Below, piece by piece: positions 58,280 through 64,000 of a stretch of 64,000 bases of DNA (position 1 is its first letter; each line of letters starts with the position of its first letter). The notes below the pieces were generated by a model. The model was not told where the DNA came from. It worked only from the letters and a program-made list of their open reading frames with translations, and made no database searches. The translations under genes and the position numbers were made by a program. Origin of the DNA: Imbricaverruca yamaguchii (Eukaryota > Arthropoda > Thecostraca > Neoverrucidae); contig JAOTOL010001603.1 in NCBI GenBank assembly GCA_034440575.1, forward strand, positions 250,001-314,000, given 5' to 3'.

Positions 58280-58280
58280 T
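58110..58280. repeat. (AC)n-(TA)n compound microsatellite
   Basis: (AC)n at 58126-58178, then AT-rich TATATATCTAATATATATGT and a longer (TA)n to 58278. Confidence 0.97.
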
Positions 58281-58488
58281 TGTGTGTGTACCTACCTATT
58301 CGTCAGCATTATCCAAGTAGATAAGGCACAAACGCACGCCGCCTCAAAAGAGACCAGCTCAATTTCCGGCGGGGCTCCCAAGCGGGTTGGTGCTGACCTC
58401 CGGCCAGAAGAGGGGTAGGGGAGCGGAGCAGCAAGCTGACATGAACTTGCAGAGCAGAAGACTGGCATGCGGTTACTGAGGGCGGATA

Positions 58489-58836
58489 TTGAACAAGCGC
58501 GTCAGTCAGGTCCTGGCCAGGGACAACGACGAACTGGTCATTCCCTCACTGCTAGAGTTAGCCGAGATCCTCCTGGTGGTTGTGAAGTGGGTGAAGCCTG
58601 GGTCCACTCACAAGGCCAACGTCAAAGTTTACACGTCGAACGGGATCTACGGGAACAAGACGCTCGGTTTCCACATCGCCCTGAGCTACGACTGGGCCAC
58701 CGCCACCACCCTGCGTAGGTTTGTACAGCCTAACTGCTGCTCTACGTGCCCACATTTCCAGAAGGCGAGGATAGGAGAAGAAGCCGCAGTGAAATGCCTG
58801 CACTCCATCAAGAAGCTGTTGCGGTCACGGCAATGA
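58489..58836 (+). CDS. Coding-like frame of unknown family (possibly a decayed gene)
   Basis: About 115 codons with marked preference for C or G at the third position (GCC, AAC, GAC, CTG, GTC, AAG), unlike the repeat-derived frames elsewhere. It reads as a compact soluble domain: ELVIPSLLELAEILLVVVKW (about residues 15-34), then KANVKVYTSNGIYGNKTLGF, FVQPNCCSTCPHF with a C-C-x2-C cluster (about residues 82-86), and a charged C-terminus ending KKLLRSRQ. No catalytic motif or known family is recognised. The sequence just downstream (58886-59085, 59412-59612) continues in similar style but in other frames. This could be a fragment of a retroelement gag or of a captured gene. No promoter, intron or partner is supported. 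Confidence 0.4.
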   Translation: MNKRVSQVLARDNDELVIPSLLELAEILLVVVKWVKPGSTHKANVKVYTSNGIYGNKTLGFHIALSYDWATATTLRRFVQPNCCSTCPHFQKARIGEEAAVKCLHSIKKLLRSRQ

Positions 58837-58885
58837 AACGCGACATGGTCGAGACAGCGCTAACGGTTATCCCGGGGAACGGCTA

Positions 58886-59084
58886 GTGCCTGACTCAAAA
58901 TGTGGTGGTCTTCCCCTCTTCAGCGACAAGCTGAACGCAGACCAGAAGTATCGACTGGTAGCTCGACTCCTCATCTTCCCTTTCCCTGAGCCTTCAGCTC
59001 GGAGTCCCAAGCTTCTCCAACGCGGAGGAGGACATTCAGCTGGCGGACCTGCTCGAACCCGACAGCTGTTCTAGGCCTTTTTTT
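58886..59084 (+). pseudogene. Coding-like remnant downstream, frame-shifted
   Basis: GLPLFSDKLNADQKYRLVAR followed by LLIFPFPEPS reads in one frame with GC-rich third positions. Near 59010 the better-looking frame changes to NAEEDIQLADLLEPDSCS. It is interrupted on its right by the SINE at 59090. It is probably part of the same decayed unit as 58489-58836; the function is unknown. Confidence 0.35.
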
Positions 59085-59089
59085 CTCTT

Positions 59090-59411
59090 TTTTTTAAATT
59101 TGATCCGAGTTGTTGCTGGGGTGGCTTGAGAGCCAGGGTTCTATTGCTAAGCAGAGCTTGTTGCGTGAACCCTGGCCCCACCACCCGATCCATGAGCTCC
59201 AGTTCAACGGCAGAATTTAGACCGAAAGTTTAACGTGCCGCCAATGCGGCCGCCCGGTAGCTCGTCCCCGGCCTTATCGGGCCAGCTGCCAACTGACACT
59301 CCCGGCCGGGGGCTAAATGCGAGCGCGCGAAGCGACTCGAACCCTGTGTTGCCAATATAGGGGAGACCGGTGCAGGCCAGCGCTCTAACCAACTGAGCTA
59401 CCAGCGCGGCT
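59090..59411 (-). mobile_element. Long tRNA-headed SINE, copy 2
   Basis: The minus strand begins at about 59411 with GCCGCGCTGGTAGCTCAGTT then GGTTAGAGCGCTGGCCTGCA. It has a clean A box (TAGCTCAGTTGG) and B box (GGTTCGAGTCGC). The body shares with copy 1 ATTTAGCCCCCGG, CACGTTAAACTTTCGGTC, CAACAAGCTCTGCTTAGCAA and an A-rich 3' end (about 59095). The tRNA head is better preserved here than in copy 1, so this is the younger insertion. No clear target-site duplication was found. Confidence 0.92.
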
Positions 59412-59612
59412 AAATTACCAGGAGGCCGCACAGACCTTATTCAGGATCCTCAACTCCGGGTTCAACTAGCTGCAGAACAGCCCCGAGACGTGGCCATAGG
59501 ATGATGGAGTACCAGGAGGCCGCAACGCTCGTGACGACTGACAAGGTCGCAAACGACGTGGCAGGGCGGAACATCAAACTCATCACTGACTAATCACGTG
59601 GATATTCCGACC
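59412..59612 (+). pseudogene. Coding-like remnant after the SINE
   Basis: YQEAAQTLFRILNSGFN and, about 90 bp later, EYQEAATLVTTDKVANDV, ending at a TAA near 59593. TACCAGGAGGCCGCA occurs at 59416 and again at about 59509, so the segment contains a short duplication. It matches the codon style of 58489-58836. Confidence 0.3.
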
Positions 59613-60018
59613 AAGGATGAGAAGATGAGTTGCTGCTGCAGGAGAAGAAGCTGCACAGTCAGAAGTGTACCGACTTCAGGAAAAGAACACTCCCCCCCCC
59701 CCAGGTCCAACACCCCAGGTTCCATGATTAGTGCACATTTGCACTAGTGCGGCCACTTCCTATCCTAGAGATTGTCACGTGATGATATGTGATAGCATGT
59801 GATGTGATGTCGACTTCTTTCATTCCACGGAGTGGCGATACACTGTCATAAATTCGTTGATGTTTTTCTTCACAAAAACGGTTAACTAGAGCCACGCATT
59901 GCAACTGAAACAGCTGGCTACCCATATTAACAAATACACAATACAATACCCGATTTGGCTATATGTGACGTAATTGCAATGAATTCGCGGAAAGGTAAAA
60001 GTTTCTTTCTTCGAAATA
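59613..60018. other. Unique stretch
   Basis: A C10-12 run near 59692 and a GTGATATGTGATAGCATGTG-type short repeat near 59778. No gene was recognised. Confidence 0.3.
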
Positions 60019-60723
60019 TTGACTGCCACACAATTTCGGAATCATGTTAAGAAGAGAGATGGAGAACACACGGTTCCCACTGAATCGGAGAAACTTTTTG
60101 CTTTTCGAACCACCCTAACCGACCTCGGCGATCGACGCGCCCCTAAACACAAATTCATCATCACCGACATGACCCTGGAGTACACGTGCTGTCACACGGA
60201 CATGCCTCTGGGACACACGTGCTCCAGTTGCATTTCCTGGTCATCGCCATCATTATCAGTCATGACAGCGACACCACACTACAAAGAACACCACCGGAGA
60301 GAACAATATCATGCAACCGGACAGAACATCATCGCACAAAATGGTAACGCAAGACTAAAAATTACCACCGGGCAGAACGCCATAACAAGCCGAGCGGCGT
60401 GCCGCCCAACGGCATCGAGCAGAACAGAACAAGACAGGGCAGGACACTGTCGGCGATGCACGACTCTGGTGCCCAGTGGCTCGATCCGTCATCAGAATGG
60501 CCACCCGTCAGACTCAACCGAACGTGAAGGGCGAGTAACGCGGCGCGTCGTCTGGCCCCATTGGCGGCAGCCGGTACGCGCGGGAACCGCGGCGTGGGCG
60601 CAGACGGCGCGCGACCGTCGCCCCCTCCCCCCAACGGAAGCCCCGCACATCCGCACAGCCCGCGATCGGGGCCATTATCGGGAATTTCCCCGGCACCTTG
60701 GTAATGCGACGTGCATTGTGTGA
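60019..60723 (+). other. Open frame of 234 codons, coding status doubtful
   Basis: Open from 60019 to 60723 and not produced by a clear tandem repeat. However, codon choice is not biased and no domain is recognised. The first part has a loose duplication (GACATGACCCTGGAGTACAC / GACATGCCTCTGGGACACAC) that yields Cys-rich CCHTDMPLGHTCSSC. The last 200 bp are CpG-rich, which alone keeps frames open. I would not annotate it as a gene without transcript evidence. Confidence 0.15.
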
Positions 60724-61116
60724 ACTCGTGAGCCGTGACGGGCGATTCACCCCGGGAACGGTTGGCTGATGCAGCCTGTGGTGGCCGGCTCACCTTTCTC
60801 TGAGGTCCGGCTCACCAGTCTGTCGTGGTCCATGGGTCCGCCTGTGGTCTCTGGATCATGCATCTATTGTGCCCGGGTCGTCCGTCTGTGGTGCCAGCTC
60901 CATCAGCGGGCGCCACTTGCTTGTGAGGTCCGCTTTATCTATCTGTAGTGCCCGATTGATTGTCTGTGAGGAACGGTTCATTTGTATGCGATGCTCGATT
61001 GGTCTATAGTGCCACTAATTGTGCCTGAAGTATTTATAACTGATATTGTTTCTTCTCCATTGAAATGCTTATGTTCCCGTCATCTTTATCGCGGGAATTT
61101 TGACCACCGGATATAT
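60724..61116. other. Old diverged repeat-like sequence then unique DNA
   Basis: Words such as CTGTGGTGCCCGGNTC and CTGTGAGGTCCGGCTC recur every 35-45 bp in 60770-61010 with heavy change, probably a decayed minisatellite. Confidence 0.4.
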
Positions 61117-61118
61117 GT

Positions 61119-61197
<79 letters not shown>
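61117..61197. repeat. (TA)n microsatellite
   Basis: About 40 TA dinucleotides, uninterrupted after 61124. Confidence 0.97.
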
Positions 61198-61199
<2 letters not shown>

Positions 61200-61449
61200 C
61201 TTGTGTCGAAAATTTTCAAAGTGGTGTTATCAAAAACCTCTACTGTATTTATTTTGTCTTGATGTGTGCCTAACAATTCGACATTAAAAAATTAGATCAC
61301 TGGGCCATCAGCATTTTTTCTCAAAATGCGTTTGAAAAATACTCTGTTTTCGGCATTCGGCGCCATATTCGCCATATTCGCCAGCATTCGCCGTCTGTGA
61401 GAACCAATCCAGATAAGTGGATCAAATAATATCTCTTTTTGATAGTCTC

Positions 61450-61631
61450 GACGAGCTGAGTCGATTGATAAAACGCAATATCGTAGAGAAATCGATAGTT
61501 AAGAAAATATCGCATATCATGTATATCATAATACCCCAGCAAATGTCCATTTCTGGACATACAAGGAACTCTTAGGTTTAAACAAGCAAAAATCATGATT
61601 CAGCCGCGATTTCTGCACTTACTCATTTGAA
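61450..61631 (+). repeat. Direct repeat flanking the TIR element, left copy
   Basis: GAGCTGAGTCGATTGATAAA ... GGTTTAAACAAGCAAAAATC ... CACTTACTCATTTGAAG. It corresponds along its whole length to 62678-62859 with roughly 20 percent differences by eye, same orientation. Confidence 0.85.
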
Positions 61632-61683
61632 GTTGTGAACGAACTCCCTAGTTTCATTAGTTTATATGAGTTAGCATACTTCT

Positions 61684-62443
61684 ATTGAAATTCGCCGTGA
61701 TCACCATGGGACCATCGATGCCTATTTTTTCCCAAAGGACGCATGTCAGATTTCAATCAATGAACACTGGTATATCCAAGGCAAACATTGCGTGAAGGTG
61801 CGGAGCACAACTGACTGGACGGCATCGAGTACCCCAGTTCTATCTTTCATGGAACTCACAGTTGTTTTAGTATATTCTCCACGACCTTCTTAGTTGTTAG
61901 CACGGGCAAAAGCTGCCGGTGCATGTAGCCAGCCAGGATGTAGCCGTCCCTCCTCTCCTTCCCGTATACGATTTTTGCAGCTAGTGAAACCTGTTTCACG
62001 CATCGTTCAACGGACTGACTGTGCACGGGAAACTGTGGAACTGACATTGGCATGTCCACATAGCCATCAAGTTCGGAGCTTGGCGTGTGGCACGTGAGGG
62101 CCGGTTCGAAGGCGCCGTCTCAGGATATCAACTCCTGCAGACTCTCCGCGGTCTCATTTAGTCTCGGAGTTCTCCTGGGACGAACACTGGGGTCTCCACG
62201 CACATTTTTGCCGCGGATGCACCCGATACGTTCAACAGCGAACTGGCGCTCTACTCTGTCATCGCTACAGAGAAGTGTCTGGAACACCATTTCGCTGTGA
62301 GCAATGCTCACGCGCGATGTTTGCCTTGGATATACCGGTGTTCATTGGTTGATGTCTGACATGTGTCTCTTTGGGAAAAGATAGGCATCGGTGGTCCCAT
62401 GGTGATCACGGTGACTTTCAATAATCACGGCGAATTTTAATAA
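61684..62443 (-). mobile_element. Small DNA element with 110-130-bp terminal inverted repeats
   Basis: Left terminus ATTGAAATTCGCCGTGATCA then CCATGGGACCATCGATGCCT ... CAAGGCAAACATTGCG (61684-61792). The right terminus (62313-62443) is its inverted copy with about 15 percent change and an extra partial terminal repeat (minus strand TTAAAATTCGCCGTGATT). The unique centre carries one minus-strand reading frame. The structure fits a cut-and-paste transposon or a fold-back derivative. The superfamily is not identified and no clear target-site duplication is seen. Confidence 0.75.
61856..62311 (-). pseudogene. Interrupted reading frame inside the TIR element
   Basis: A single minus frame of about 150 codons is open from near 62311 to a stop at 61856, with one in-frame TGA at 62120-62122. 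The N-terminal part is basic (RGKNVRGDPSVRPRRTPR). The C-terminal part reads MSVPQFPVHSQSVERCVKQV, then AAKIVYGKERRDGYILAGYM. The HSQSVERCVK segment reminds me of a C-terminal motif in widespread uncharacterised arthropod and cnidarian proteins, but I cannot verify that here. It is probably the tail of a transposase-like or element-borne protein. There is no ATG at its 5' end, so it is truncated. Confidence 0.5.
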
Positions 62444-62677
62444 TTTGTATCACCAACGTATCTGATTTTGGTCTGAACGTGATGTGGAAAGGCTATCTGA
62501 ATGTCTCAATATGCAACGAATAGGTAGGTATTTGGTGTATGATGCACGTGGGTACAAACAGCCTCCCTCAATCATGCTGCTATGTAGTTCAAACAGCGAA
62601 TAAATATGAAGCTTTATCTATATTTCTATGTCCAGTGAGTGATGCTGAAGTCTTCAAATGAGTAAATGCGGAAACCA

Positions 62678-62859
62678 CGAGCTAAGTCGATTGATACAAC
62701 GCAATCTCGTCGAAAAATGGATAGTCAAGAAAATATCGGCTATCTAATGTCTTCTAATACACCAGCGAATGCCAATTTCGTGGCGTACAAGGAACTCTAA
62801 GGTTTAAACAAGTAAAAATCATGATACAGCCGCGGTTTCCGCACGTACTCATTTGAAGA
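62678..62859 (+). repeat. Direct repeat flanking the TIR element, right copy
   Basis: Right partner of 61450-61631 (GAGCTAAGTCGATTGATACA ... GGTTTAAACAAGTAAAAATC ... CACGTACTCATTTGAAG). Confidence 0.85.
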
Positions 62860-62867
62860 AAGGGTGT

Positions 62868-62925
62868 CCTCAATGGTCTTCAAGGGTACCCAAGGGTGTC
62901 CTTGGGTACCTTGAAGAACATTGAG
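62868..62925. repeat. Strong hairpin (27-bp stem)
   Basis: CCTCAATGGTCTTCAAGGGT then ACCCAAGG on the left pairs with CCTTGGGTACCTTGAAGAAC then ATTGAGG on the right. There is one mismatch, one bulged base and a loop of a few bases. It sits just outside the right direct repeat. It could be an RNA hairpin or the remains of a palindromic element. Confidence 0.8.
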
Positions 62926-63109
62926 GGAAGTCATGGACAGCCTTAGTTAACTTACGTCAAGTTAACTTTGTATTTAAATTCGTATTCAGCGACGAGTTCG
63001 CGAAAGGCTTATTTGTATTGGCATCGGCATGCAGCGACGGATTCATGGTTGTTCGAATCAATTACTACAAATGCTTCTGCCTGTACTGAACTCGCTGGAA
63101 GGAACTACA
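62926..63109. other. Unique stretch
   Basis: GTTAACTTACGTCAAGTTAAC near 62946-62966 is a further small inverted repeat. No gene. Confidence 0.4.
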
Positions 63110-63800
63110 TATGTCTTACACTGCCACTTTAGCGGTCAAGGTTCAATGCAAACCGATTTCGATTTCGGTCGTCTCCCATTTTTTTTTCACCCAAACCTGC
63201 CAAAATCTGGTGTCAAGCAATAGCCTGTGGTGAAACATCGTGCATCATTTCGAATCGGCACATATCAAGGTCAAACTTCTGGGTCAAATGTTAGGTTGAT
63301 TTATTAGATGGCGATAATGAGCTGATATCGACCGAACGCGAGTTTCGTTGCATTAGACTCATTTTTCATCAAGTGGGTGTCATTCGACGTAGCACTATGC
63401 AGTATCAGAAAACTAAGCAATTTTTTTTTCAAGGATAAGGGCCAAGCTGATCCTTCGATTACCACTTTTTTTCTCGCTTTCTCTTAAACCTATCCAAAGA
63501 TGGCATCAAGCAATGATCAGTGGTGAACACTCGAGTAACATTTCAAACCGGGACAGGTCAAGGCCAAATGTTTGACTGAGTCACTCGATGTCCTCGTGTT
63601 TCGTCGCTATGGCTTCAACTTGCAGAAAATGGATGCCATTCGTGGTGTATCATTCGTGTTGTCTTGTTGTGCAGTATCAGAAAGTTAAAATTTGGTAATA
63701 ATCTTCACGGATGAAAATTGAAGCTGCTTTTTTTCGGTCGCCTCGCTATTTTCTGTGGTTTTTATCCTCCCTGGTTGTCATTGCATCGAAATGTGTCCTC
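63110..63800. repeat. Diverged tandem repeat of about 293 bp, 2+ copies
   Basis: AAACCTGCCAAAATCTGGTG ... AAGCAATAGCCTGTGGTGAA (63193) corresponds to AAACCTATCCAAAGATGGCA ... AAGCAATGATCAGTGGTGAA (63487). Downstream, AAGGTCAAACTTCTGGGTCA corresponds to CAGGTCAAGGCCAAATG, and TGCAGTATCAGAAA recurs at 63399 and 63672. A third partial copy begins near 63730. Substitutions are many, so the copies are old. Confidence 0.75.
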
Positions 63801-64000
63801 GAAAAACAGGAAAGCATGGGAAAGGGAATTGCATGTAAGTATTTGCTACCATGAAACCATCATCTGATATTTTATGTTTTTTTCTGCTATAATAGGGCAA
63901 CGTTTAACATACCTACAACATTGCTCTTTGGTGATCGTGAAATCGGGTCCAGCACGTACGGCATAATGCTAGACGTCCACAGGTAGCCAGAAGTAGTGAA
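63801..64000. other. Window end, partial third repeat copy and unique DNA
   Basis: No gene recognised; it may continue the 293-bp repeat beyond the window. Confidence 0.3.

Noticed and set aside
59330..59411. A genuine tRNA gene on the minus strand
   Set aside because: The head is well preserved, but the sequence continues into a 240-bp body shared with a second copy at 50425.

Overview
This window looks like nuclear DNA from an invertebrate animal, most likely an arthropod. The evidence is several non-LTR retrotransposons of the kinds common in arthropods (I/Jockey-type with RNase H, and CR1/L2-type), tRNA-derived SINEs, long (CA)n/(TA)n microsatellites, and no closely packed genes, operons or ribosome binding sites. 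I cannot name the species. I found no host protein-coding gene I could identify. Most long open frames here are by-products of tandem repeats whose units lack stop codons.

The dominant feature is tandem repetition. About thirty unrelated minisatellite arrays, with units from 9 to about 94 bp (plus a diverged ~293 bp repeat), and several microsatellites together cover about one third of the window by my summing of the listed spans. The largest are at 4951-6875 (35/17 bp), 6914-7636 (24 bp), 15025-15565 (20 bp, almost invariant), 21313-22293 (14 bp), 24860-26890 (about 94 bp), 35640-36590 (29 bp), 51310-52165 (34 bp), 54605-55560 (40 bp) and 56675-58025 (30/31 bp). Many of these unrelated units carry the same pentamer GTGAC/GTCAC. 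CpG-rich, CGGCCG-rich islands repeatedly sit at array edges (for example 1203-1670, 4491-4950, 11840-12160, 24591-24859 and 47634-48765).

Mobile elements make up the second layer. A full-length minus-strand LINE of about 7.1 kb lies at 38436-45580. It is bounded by a 13-bp target-site duplication and encodes a gag-like ORF1 and an ORF2 with endonuclease, reverse transcriptase, RNase H and a Cys/His tail, but it is broken by frameshifts and a stop. A stretch of abnormal homopolymers (44100-44790) inside its ORF1 looks like poor consensus sequence. A second, older LINE lies at 17555-19345 (minus) and a 5'-truncated CR1/L2-type fragment at 16310-16990 (plus). Four tRNA-headed SINEs are visible: 20994-21157 and 29708-29889, each with target-site duplications, and two members of a third family at 50425-50757 and 59090-59411. 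The 3' end of the 20994-21157 SINE resembles the 3' end of the 7-kb LINE, which suggests that LINE, or a relative, mobilises it. A 760-bp element with terminal inverted repeats (61684-62443) carries a small interrupted reading frame of unknown family.

The remaining coding-like sequence is a GC3-rich 115-codon frame at 58489-58836 followed by related broken frames and cut by a SINE. It may be a decayed gene or retroelement. Everything else is listed as non-coding or unrecognised.
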